This document shows positions 16,751 through 24,327 of a stretch of 64,000 nt of DNA, in pieces. Source of the DNA: JALELF01 sp964473455 (lineage in GTDB: Bacteria > Bacillota_I > Bacilli_A > RF39 > UBA660); the NCBI GenBank assembly GCA_964473455.1, contig CAYYQX010000004.1:59567-123566 (forward strand), given 5' to 3'. How positions within the stretch are numbered: position 1 is the first letter of the stretch; every line of letters begins with the position of its first letter. Below the pieces are notes generated by a model. That model had not been told where the DNA came from and searched no databases. It saw nothing but the letters and a program-made list of their open reading frames with translations. The translations under genes were made by a program, and so were the position numbers.

Positions 16751-17020
16751 ATGGCTTTAACAAAAGACAAAACAAGTGAAATTGTTAAGAATTTTTCTAA
16801 AGATGAAAAAAACACTGGATCTATTGAAGTACAAATCGCTCTTTTAACAGAAAAGATTAATGCTTTAACAGCCCACATGACTTTACACAAAAGTGATTTT
16901 CACTCTAGAAGAGGTCTTGAAAAAATGGTAAGTAAAAGAAAAAGTTTACTACAATACTTATTAACAACAGATCTTGCAAAATACAGAATTGTAATAAAAA
17001 AACTAGGATTAAGAAAATAA
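16751..17020 (+). CDS. rpsO: 30S ribosomal protein S15
   Basis: Primary 16S rRNA-binding protein of the small subunit platform. 89 residues, full length, with the S15 signature region LTEKINALTAHMTLHKSDFHSRRGLEKMVSKRKSLLQYL (seen here as overlapping short motifs) and the C-terminal YRIVIKKLGLRK. A strong AAAGGAG site precedes the start. The rpsO-pnp order is widely conserved. Confidence 0.98.
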   Translation: MALTKDKTSEIVKNFSKDEKNTGSIEVQIALLTEKINALTAHMTLHKSDFHSRRGLEKMVSKRKSLLQYLLTTDLAKYRIVIKKLGLRK

Positions 17021-17025
17021 AGTTG

Positions 17026-17052
17026 GACACTCTTTTTAGTGTCTTTTATTTT
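17026..17052 (+). terminator. Terminator between rpsO and pnp
   Basis: GACACT/AGTGTC (17026-17031 and 17038-17043) followed by TTTTATTTT. pnp has no separate clear promoter, so the hairpin is probably leaky or an RNA-processing site. Confidence 0.75.
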
Positions 17053-17063
17053 GAGGAGTAAAA

Positions 17064-19196
17064 ATGAAAAAAATATTTGAATTAGAATTTTATGGAAAAC
17101 AAATAATTGTTGAAACAGGCGAACTAGCTAAACAAGCAGATGGAGCTGTATTAGTAAGATACGGAGACACTGTAGTTTTAGCGACGGTTGTTGTAAAAAA
17201 AGAAGCAGATTTACTATCTGACTTTTTCCCACTAATGGTTGTTTATAATGAAAAACTTTATTCAGTAGGTAAAATACCAGGTGGTTTTATTAAGCGAGAA
17301 GGAAGACCAACTGATGCGGCAACTCTTGCTGCTAGAATGATTGATAGACCAATGAGACCGATGTTTAAAGATAACTTTAAGAATGAAGTTCAAATAGTTA
17401 ATACTATTTTATCTGTTGATACAGATAACTCACCGGAGCTAACAGCGATGTTAGCGTCTTCTCTTGCAACTTCAATCTCACAAGTTCCATTTGACGGACC
17501 AATTGCTGGAGTAAAAGTAGGCTATATTAATAAAGAATTCGTCATTAATCCAACTCCAAAACAATTAGAAGAATCATTAATTGATTTGACTGTTGCAGGA
17601 AATATTGATGCCATCAACATGGTTGAAGCAGGAGCTAAAGAAGCAAGCGAAGAAGTAATTTTAAATGCTTTAATGGCAGGACATGAAGCAATTAAACAAT
17701 TAATTGAATTTCAAAAAACAATAACTAAAGAAGTTGGAAAAACTGATATGGAATATGAACTTCTTGAAATGACTGAAAGCTTTAAAAAAGAAATTAGAGA
17801 TCTTGTTGAAAAAGATTTAGATCAAGCTTTAAGAATAAAAGAAAAACTTGAAAAATATGAAAAGATTACAAAAATAAAAGAAGATGTAGTTTTAAAATAT
17901 AGTGCAAGTTATAGTCAAGAAAAAGACAACTGTACACTAGAAGAATTGATTAAAAAAGTAAAACTAGTTTTAGAAGAAATAGAATACGATGTTTTTAGAA
18001 AGATAGTTGTAGTTGAAAAAGTAAGAGCAGATGGTAGAAAAATGACTGAGATAAGACCTCTTTCAACTGCTATTGATCTTCTTCCAAGAACACATGGATC
18101 AGCCCTATTTACAAGAGGTGAAACCCAAGTTCTCGCAACAACAACACTAGGTGCTTTAGGAGAACATCAAATACTTGATGGGCTTAGTTTAGAAGATGAA
18201 AAAAGATTTATGTTACATTATAACTTCCCGCCATTTTCAGTAGGCGAGACAGGAAGATATGGCGCACCAGGTAGAAGAGAAATAGGTCATGGCTCATTAG
18301 GAGAGAAAGCTCTTCTACAAGTTATGCCAGATGAAGCAACTTTCCCTTATACTGTTAGAGTAGTTTCTGAAGTATTAGAAAGTAATGGTTCATCTAGTCA
18401 AGCAACAATATGCGCAGGTTGTATGAGTTTAATGGCGGCTGGTGTTCCTATTAAAGAAACAGTTGCTGGAATTGCGATGGGACTTATTACTAAAGATGAC
18501 AAATATACCATTTTAACTGATATTCAAGGACTTGAGGATCACTTAGGTGATATGGATTTTAAGGTAGCAGGTACAAGAAATGGAATATGTGCCCTACAAA
18601 TGGACATCAAAATAAAAGGGATAACTAAAAAAATCCTTAAAGAAGCTCTTCTTCAAGCAAAAGAAGCTCGTATGGAAATAATTGATGTTATGGAAAAAGA
18701 GATAAAAACACCAAGAAGTGAAGTAAGTAAATATGCTCCAAAAACAGTAACATTTATGATTGATCCAAATAAGATAAAAGAAGTTATTGGAAGAGGCGGA
18801 GAAATGATTACTAAAATCATTTGTGAAGCATCTAATGTTACTTCTGTAACAGATATTAATGCAGTTAAGGTAGATTTAGAAGATGATGGTAGAGTTATTA
18901 TTTATCACACTAATAAAGAAATAATAGAAAAGACTGCTAATATGATAAGAGACATTATAAAAGAAGTAGAGATTGGTAAAGTTTATACAGGTAGAGTTGT
19001 AAAAGTTGAAGACTTTGGTTGTTTTGTAGAACTTTGGCCAGGATGTGAAGGCCTTGTTCATGTCTCACAACTTGCTGAAGAAAGAGTAGAAAAACCAAGT
19101 GATATAGTTAAAGTAAATGATGAAATGATAGTAAAAGCAATAGGATTTGATAAAAGAGGCAAACTTAATTTATCTAGAAAAGAAGCATTGAAATAA
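17064..19196 (+). CDS. pnp: Polyribonucleotide nucleotidyltransferase (PNPase)
   Basis: Phosphorolytic 3'-5' exoribonuclease of mRNA decay. 710 residues with two RNase PH domains (first LVRYGDTVVLATVV, GGFIKREGRPTDAATLAARMIDRP; second LPRTHGSALFTRGETQVLATTT, GETGRYGAPGRREIGHGSL), an alpha-helical insert, a KH domain (IGRGGEMITKI) and an S1 domain (TGRVVKVEDFGCFVEL). All active-site segments look intact. It lies directly behind rpsO. Confidence 0.98.
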   Translation: MKKIFELEFYGKQIIVETGELAKQADGAVLVRYGDTVVLATVVVKKEADLLSDFFPLMVVYNEKLYSVGKIPGGFIKREGRPTDAATLAARMIDRPMRPMFKDNFKNEVQIVNTILSVDTDNSPELTAMLASSLATSISQVPFDGPIAGVKVGYINKEFVINPTPKQLEESLIDLTVAGNIDAINMVEAGAKEASEEVILNALMAGHEAIKQLIEFQKTITKEVGKTDMEYELLEMTESFKKEIRDLVEKDLDQALRIKEKLEKYEKITKIKEDVVLKYSASYSQEKDNCTLEELIKKVKLVLEEIEYDVFRKIVVVEKVRADGRKMTEIRPLSTAIDLLPRTHGSALFTRGETQVLATTTLGALGEHQILDGLSLEDEKRFMLHYNFPPFSVGETGRYGAPGRREIGHGSLGEKALLQVMPDEATFPYTVRVVSEVLESNGSSSQATICAGCMSLMAAGVPIKETVAGIAMGLITKDDKYTILTDIQGLEDHLGDMDFKVAGTRNGICALQMDIKIKGITKKILKEALLQAKEARMEIIDVMEKEIKTPRSEVSKYAPKTVTFMIDPNKIKEVIGRGGEMITKIICEASNVTSVTDINAVKVDLEDDGRVIIYHTNKEIIEKTANMIRDIIKEVEIGKVYTGRVVKVEDFGCFVELWPGCEGLVHVSQLAEERVEKPSDIVKVNDEMIVKAIGFDKRGKLNLSRKEALK

Positions 19197-19203
19197 TAAA
19201 AAT

Positions 19204-19232
19204 AAAAGCAAATATAACTTATTTGTTTTTTA
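19204..19232 (+). terminator. Intrinsic terminator of pnp
   Basis: CAAATA/TATTTG (19209-19214 and 19220-19225), extended by flanking A/U pairs, then a U-run. Confidence 0.8.
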
Positions 19233-19261
19233 TTTACTAATTCACATATAAATGCTATAAT
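19233..19261 (+). promoter_or_regulatory. Promoter for the AI-2E-family gene
   Basis: TTTACT (19233-19238), 17 bases, TATAAT (19256-19261) with TGC just upstream. Confidence 0.7.
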
Positions 19262-19285
19262 TCTTGTAGAAAAGAGGGTATATAT

Positions 19286-20428
19286 ATGGAAAACAAAGAA
19301 GATTTGAAAATAAATAAAAAAAATGTCAATGATTTAGTTAGTACATTAAAAAAAATAGCTAACATTTTCTACATATTAATCATTATATTTGTAATATATG
19401 GAGGATTAATTTTACTAAAGGAAATAGGTATTCTATCTTTTTTAGGAACAATATTAAAAGTTCTTATGCCACTTTTCATTGGAATTCTTATTGCTTGGCT
19501 ATTTAGTCCGACAGTAAAGTTTTTCATGAAGAAAAAACTAAACAGATTCTTTTCTGTCATAATTGTTTATGCCATATTATTAGGAATTATTGGCTTGGTT
19601 TTAGGAATGTTAATACCTACATTATCTGATCAAGTAAAAGACTTTGTAAATATTATTCCAACAGCTTTTGAAACTGTAAAAGGCTGGTTTGATGGTGTAT
19701 TTGATACTTTAAGCAAGATAGATGGATTTGACATTACAGGTGTTAGAGACAACATATTTAAGAGTATAGAAACATATGGTACAAATCTAGTTAGTACATT
19801 ACCTACAACAATATTTACAACAGTATCTTCATTATTGTCGGCTGTTGGTGTGTTCTTATTAGGATTAATTATCGGCTTTTATATTTTAATTAGTTATGAA
19901 AATGTAATAGACGTATTTGAATTTTTACCAAATAAAATTAGAAAAGATGCTAAAAACGTAGTAACTGTTGTCGATAGCTCTTTAAGAAAGTTTTTACGAG
20001 GAATACTAATTGACGCGAGCCTATTGTTTGTTGTTTCTGCTATAGCGTTTTGGCTAGTTGGATTAAAAGCGCCACTTTTATTTGCTTTGTTTTGCGCAAT
20101 TACAAATATTATTCCATTCATTGGACCATATATTGGTGGTGTACCAGCCGTGATTGTCGCCTTTTCACAAAGTACTACCCTTGGAATAGCCGTATTAATT
20201 ACAATAGTTGTAATACAACTTATTGAAAGTAATTTGCTTCAACCAATTATTATGTCTAGATCAACTAAATTGCACCCAGTTACAATAATGATAGGACTTC
20301 TTGTTATGGGATATTTCTTTGGAATATTTGGTATGCTTATTTCAACGCCAGTAATAACAATAATCAAATCTATTTATATGTATTTTAGTGAAAAATATAA
20401 ATTTGACTTTTTAAACTTTATTAAATAA
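19286..20428 (+). CDS. AI-2E family (PerM/YdiK-like) membrane permease
   Basis: 380 residues with about eight membrane segments in the AI-2E transporter family layout: an N-terminal helix group (IFYILIIIFVIYGGLILL, then a second pair at 55-95), a long periplasmic helical domain with DQVKDFVNIIP, and a C-terminal group with IGPYIGGVPAVIVAF and the conserved LQPIIMSRSTKLHPVTIMIGLLVMG region. Family members include TqsA and Na+/H+ antiporter-like proteins, so the substrate cannot be called. Own promoter; the following kinase gene starts 16 bases downstream. Confidence 0.9.
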   Translation: MENKEDLKINKKNVNDLVSTLKKIANIFYILIIIFVIYGGLILLKEIGILSFLGTILKVLMPLFIGILIAWLFSPTVKFFMKKKLNRFFSVIIVYAILLGIIGLVLGMLIPTLSDQVKDFVNIIPTAFETVKGWFDGVFDTLSKIDGFDITGVRDNIFKSIETYGTNLVSTLPTTIFTTVSSLLSAVGVFLLGLIIGFYILISYENVIDVFEFLPNKIRKDAKNVVTVVDSSLRKFLRGILIDASLLFVVSAIAFWLVGLKAPLLFALFCAITNIIPFIGPYIGGVPAVIVAFSQSTTLGIAVLITIVVIQLIESNLLQPIIMSRSTKLHPVTIMIGLLVMGYFFGIFGMLISTPVITIIKSIYMYFSEKYKFDFLNFIK

Positions 20429-20444
20429 AAATAAAGGAGTTAAT

Positions 20445-20990
20445 ATGAATTTTGTTAATAAAAAACCGCAAATAATTATATTAACAGGTAAAGCAGGTAG
20501 CGGGAAAAGTAAAACCGCTAGCCTTTTTATAAATGCCTATAAAAATAAAAAAGCTATTAGTTTAGCTTATTCTAGTTATTTAAAATCAATTGCTAAAAAT
20601 GTTTTAGCTTGGGATGGTAACGATAAAACTAAGCCCAGAACTTTTCTCCAAGATCTTGGAAATAAATTAATAAGAAAAATCAATAAAAGTTTTCTTATTA
20701 ACAGAATGATAGAAGACATAAAAGTATATTCATACTTTTATGATGTTATAATTATATCGGATGCGCGATTCGTTGAAGAAATAGAGTCAATTAAAAGTAT
20801 TTATAAAAAAGTTTTAGTCATTAAAATAACTAGAGATAAAAAGAACAATTTAACAGAAAAGCAAAGCAAGGATATAACAGAAACCGCTTTAGACAAGTAT
20901 AAATTATATGATTATATAATTGAAAACAATGGTTCAGTCAAAAAATTAGAAGAAAAAGTAAAACAAATAGTTGGGAATGATAATAAATGA
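20445..20990 (+). CDS. P-loop kinase, deoxynucleoside-monophosphate-kinase-like
   Basis: 181 residues with Walker A LTGKAGSGKSKTA (residues about 12-24) and a later IISDARFVEEIESI segment, the place of the substrate-binding Asp-Arg motif in phage-type dNMP kinases and dephospho-CoA kinase-like folds. The central TFLQDLGNKLIRK also fits the dNMP kinase pattern. The substrate is inferred only. The ATG of alaS overlaps the stop (ATGA), indicating coupling. It could alternatively be a general AAA/adenylate-kinase-fold protein. Confidence 0.72.
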   Translation: MNFVNKKPQIIILTGKAGSGKSKTASLFINAYKNKKAISLAYSSYLKSIAKNVLAWDGNDKTKPRTFLQDLGNKLIRKINKSFLINRMIEDIKVYSYFYDVIIISDARFVEEIESIKSIYKKVLVIKITRDKKNNLTEKQSKDITETALDKYKLYDYIIENNGSVKKLEEKVKQIVGNDNK

Positions 20991-22738
20991 ATTTAAGAAC
21001 TTTATATATAGATTTTTTTATAAGTAAAAATCACAAACAAATTCCAAGTGCGCCAGTAGTACCAGAGAATGATCCTTCAGTACTATTTAATACGGCAGGA
21101 ATGCAACCATTGATCCCTTATTTAATGGGAAAGGCACATCCTTATGGAACAAGGCTTTGTGACTATCAAAAGTGCATTAGAACCACTGATTTAGATGCGA
21201 TTGGCGATAAAACGCACCACACTTTTTTTGAGATGTTAGGTAATTGGAGTTTGGGTGATTATTTTAAAGAAGAAAGTATTAATTACAGTTTTGAATTTTT
21301 AACTAAAGTTTTAAAAATTCCTGTTGAAAAATTAGCTGTAACTGTTTTTGATGGAAATAAAGAAGTTCCAAGAGATGATGTTTCCGCTAATGTTTGGATG
21401 AATTTAGGCATTCCAAAAGAAAGAATAGCGTACCTTGGAGTAGAAGACAATTTTTGGATAGCAGGAGATACTGGCCCATGTGGACCTGACACAGAAATAT
21501 TTTATTTTAGAAGTAATGATGAAATTCCAAAAGTATATGATCCAAAAGACTCTAGATGGGTTGAGATTTGGAACAATGTTTTTATGGAGTACTATAAAGA
21601 TGATAATGGATCTGTAACTCTTTTAGACAAGAAAAATGTTGATACAGGAATGGGTTATGAACGAACAGTGGCTGTTTTAGAAGGTGTTGATGACAATTAT
21701 AAAACCAGTATATGGTTACCAATAATTAAAACAATTGAAGAAGTCTCTAATAAAAGCTACGTTGGTAATGAAATTTCTATGCGTATTATTGCCGATCACA
21801 TTAGGGCTTCTGTATTTATAAGCGCTGATAATTCTGGCATTAAGCCATCTAATACTGATCAAGGTTATATTTTAAGAAGATTAATTAGAAGAAGTATTAG
21901 ACATGCTAAAAAGCTAGAAATTGATATTAATAGTAATTGGGAAGAAAAAATTGCTTTAAAGGTAATTGAAGAATATAAAGAATACTATGAAGAACTTATT
22001 AAAAACAAAGAAATTGTTTTAAAAGTTTTAAGAGAAGAAAAAGAAAAATTTAATAAAACATTAGAAAAAGGATTAAAAGAATTTTTAAAGATAGTTGAAG
22101 ATATTTTTGATAATAAATTAAATAAAGATTTAGCTTTTAGACTATATGATACATATGGCTTTCCAATCGAACTAACTGTTGAACTTGCTAGAGAAAAAGG
22201 TATTGAAGTAGATACAGAAGGATTTAAAGAGAAATTTAAAATTCATCAAGAATTATCTAGATCTAATTCAACAGAAAAGTTTAAAGGGGGCTTAGCTTCA
22301 AGCGGAGTAGAAGAAACACAGTATCACACTGTAACGCATCTTTTAAACGCAGCTTTAAAAAAAGTTGTTGGATTAGATGTTCATCAAAGAGGAAGCAATA
22401 TTACAAAAGAAAGATTACGTTTTGACTTTTCTTGTAATCACAAATTAAGTGATGAGGAAATAAAAAAAGTCGAGGAACTAGTTAATAAATGGATAGATAT
22501 GGCTATTCCAGTCACAATGATTGAAATGAAGAAAGAAGAAGCTATCAAAAGTGGTGCTGAATGTATGTTTATTGAAAAGTACCCTGACATAGTAACAGTA
22601 TATTTTATAGGAGATATTTCCAAAGAACTTTGTGGTGGGCCACATGTTGGTAACACAAAAGAATTAGGACATTTTAAAATAATTAAAGAAGAAGCTAGTA
22701 GTGCGGGTGTTAGAAGAATAAAAGCTATTTTAGAATAA
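20987..22738 (+). CDS. alaS: Alanyl-tRNA synthetase, minimal form
   Basis: Charges tRNA-Ala. 583 residues against about 870 in the usual enzyme. The class II core (FLNTAGMQPL-type segment FNTAGMQPLIPYLMG, CIRTTDLDAIGD, THHTFFEMLGNWS, DTGPCGPDTEI, GYILRRLIRRSIRH) is complete. The editing site HTVTH (447-451) and CGGPH (549-553) is present. However, the beta-barrel subdomain that normally precedes HxxxH is missing: the LSRSNSTEKFKGG linker leads straight to it. The protein ends at SSAGVRRIKAI, so DHHA1/C-Ala dimerisation domains are absent. No frameshift remnant follows. Overlaps the kinase gene by 4 bases. Confidence 0.95.
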   Translation: MNLRTLYIDFFISKNHKQIPSAPVVPENDPSVLFNTAGMQPLIPYLMGKAHPYGTRLCDYQKCIRTTDLDAIGDKTHHTFFEMLGNWSLGDYFKEESINYSFEFLTKVLKIPVEKLAVTVFDGNKEVPRDDVSANVWMNLGIPKERIAYLGVEDNFWIAGDTGPCGPDTEIFYFRSNDEIPKVYDPKDSRWVEIWNNVFMEYYKDDNGSVTLLDKKNVDTGMGYERTVAVLEGVDDNYKTSIWLPIIKTIEEVSNKSYVGNEISMRIIADHIRASVFISADNSGIKPSNTDQGYILRRLIRRSIRHAKKLEIDINSNWEEKIALKVIEEYKEYYEELIKNKEIVLKVLREEKEKFNKTLEKGLKEFLKIVEDIFDNKLNKDLAFRLYDTYGFPIELTVELAREKGIEVDTEGFKEKFKIHQELSRSNSTEKFKGGLASSGVEETQYHTVTHLLNAALKKVVGLDVHQRGSNITKERLRFDFSCNHKLSDEEIKKVEELVNKWIDMAIPVTMIEMKKEEAIKSGAECMFIEKYPDIVTVYFIGDISKELCGGPHVGNTKELGHFKIIKEEASSAGVRRIKAILE

Positions 22739-22748
22739 AGAGGAGTTT

Positions 22749-23597
22749 ATGAGAAAGTTTATTGCGAGTATTTTGTCTTTTTCACTATTTTCAGTAATGA
22801 CGGGAGTAATTTTATTTACGGCATTTCAAACTATATTGACAAAAGATACTATTGACGACTATTTAACAAAAGTAGATGTTTTAGAACTAGACATTGGTTC
22901 TATAAGTAACAGTGAAAGCAAAACATTAAAAGAAGTATTGATTGAGTCTATGAGTGGTAACGAAGTTTTAAATGACGCTACAACTGATGTTGTTGAAAGT
23001 GATGAATTTAAGACGGCTGTTAATGATTTTTTTGGTGATGCCTTGGGTTATATTGTTTTAAACGAAGATAAACCTATTTTTGATGTAACAGAAATAAAAG
23101 AAATAGTTTTGGCAGAAGAAAAAGTAAAACAATATACAAGTGTTTTTGGAACTTCAGCCGTTGAAGCAGTAATTGATGATTTTGGAGTTCAAGTAACAAA
23201 TATAGTACCCAATAGAAACGAAATAAGTAATATTGATAAAGTAGACGCAGCCTTAAGTTTATTAAATACGGTAAAACCATATTTGTATTTATCTCTTATT
23301 GGCCTTGCACTTTTAATTATTTTGGTTTTATGGTCAATAAAGAGTGGATTTATAACTGTTGGTGTTATATCTTTAGTTACTGGGGCTATGTTTACTGGTA
23401 TAAGTTTGCTTAAGGAACAAATATATAGTTTGGTAAGTGATAAAATAGAAAATGCTAATAATATTGTTAAACCTTTATTTGATATTTTTATGGAAATACT
23501 ACAAAAAACAAGCTTAATATATTTAATAGTAGGAGCAGTATTAATTATTCTTGGAGTGATAATAAGCATATTTTATAAAAGTTCAGTAGAAAATTGA
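22749..23597 (+). CDS. Four-helix membrane protein, unknown family
   Basis: 282 residues. One N-terminal membrane helix (about 5-28), an extracytoplasmic Asp/Glu/Val-rich domain (about 30-175, with several ...DVVESDEFKTAVNDFFGD-like helices) and three closely spaced membrane helices (about 177-195, 200-220, 255-277). The layout resembles small Gram-positive envelope proteins. I do not recognise a family. It is 10 bases after alaS. The TGA stop is embedded in the -35 box of the next promoter. Confidence 0.75.
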   Translation: MRKFIASILSFSLFSVMTGVILFTAFQTILTKDTIDDYLTKVDVLELDIGSISNSESKTLKEVLIESMSGNEVLNDATTDVVESDEFKTAVNDFFGDALGYIVLNEDKPIFDVTEIKEIVLAEEKVKQYTSVFGTSAVEAVIDDFGVQVTNIVPNRNEISNIDKVDAALSLLNTVKPYLYLSLIGLALLIILVLWSIKSGFITVGVISLVTGAMFTGISLLKEQIYSLVSDKIENANNIVKPLFDIFMEILQKTSLIYLIVGAVLIILGVIISIFYKSSVEN

Positions 23598-23622
23598 CAA
23601 ATCAAATTATAAATATTATAAT
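23594..23622 (+). promoter_or_regulatory. Consensus promoter for the Thr T-box/dut/thrS unit
   Basis: TTGACA (23594-23599), 17 bases, TATAAT (23617-23622): a perfect match at both boxes. The -35 contains the upstream gene's TGA. Confidence 0.92.
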
Positions 23623-23627
23623 TAAAA

Positions 23628-23832
23628 CGTAAAAGCAGTGATATAGGACAAGATTATTAATAATTTATTTAATAGAGAGTTAGTGGCAGGTGAAAACTAA
23701 CAATAAATTTAATAATTACTACCTATTAGTAAAGTTTAATAAACTTCGGGTAAAACCCGTTATAAATTTAAGAGACCAAAGTAGGATGGTACCGCGTAAT
23801 AACGCTCCTTTTATAGGAGCTTTTTTATTGGA
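23628..23832 (+). promoter_or_regulatory. T-box riboswitch (threonine)
   Basis: Stem I carries AGAGAGTTAGTGGCAGGTGAAAACTAAC-type apical elements (split between 23672 and 23702). The specifier region ATTACTACCTAT offers ACT or ACC, both threonine codons. The T-box is AGGATGGTACCGCG near 23784-23797. The terminator is GCTCC...GGAGC plus a U-run (to about 23828). It is placed before dut, with thrS second. Confidence 0.93.
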
Positions 23833-23841
23833 AAGGAAAAC

Positions 23842-24327
23842 ATGAGAAGATTTGAAAAAATAAGTTTTGAACAGTTTAAAAAAGATGTAAAAGATGATAT
23901 AGTTTTATATGAAGAATACAAGTTGCCCAAAAGAGCTACAAAACACAGTTGTGGATATGATTTTTTTAGTTTATATGATTTTACAATCAAACCAGGAGAT
24001 ATTTTAAAAATACCAACGGGTGTTAAAATAAGCATGAATGAAGGTGACATGTTCATGATTGTTGTTAGAGGAAGTCAAGGATTTAAATACAACGTTAGAA
24101 TGTGTAACCAAGTTGGTATATTTGAAAAAGACTACTACAACAATGAAACTAATGAAGGGCATGCTTGGTTAAGATTACAAAACGAAGGTGATATTGACTA
24201 TGTTGTTAAAAAAGGCGATGCTATATGCCAAGGATTATTTACGATATTTTTGAAAGTTGAAGACGAAGAAGAAATAGAAATTGAAAGAAAGGGTGGATTT
24301 GGATCCACTGATGGCGAGAAAAAATGA
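23842..24327 (+). CDS. dut: dUTPase-family protein (dUTP diphosphatase)
   Basis: 161 residues of the trimeric dUTPase fold. Motif 1 is RATKHSCGYDF, motif 2 VVRGSQGFKYNV, motif 5 RKGGFGSTD. Motif 3 reads CNQVGIFEKDYYNN where the family has GxIDxDY; the catalytic Asp position is Glu. Motif 4 is represented by GDAICQGLF. Hydrolysis of dUTP to dUMP is the expected role, but the substitution leaves activity or substrate open. It is first in the Thr T-box unit and its stop overlaps the thrS start (ATGA). Confidence 0.87.
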   Translation: MRRFEKISFEQFKKDVKDDIVLYEEYKLPKRATKHSCGYDFFSLYDFTIKPGDILKIPTGVKISMNEGDMFMIVVRGSQGFKYNVRMCNQVGIFEKDYYNNETNEGHAWLRLQNEGDIDYVVKKGDAICQGLFTIFLKVEDEEEIEIERKGGFGSTDGEKK

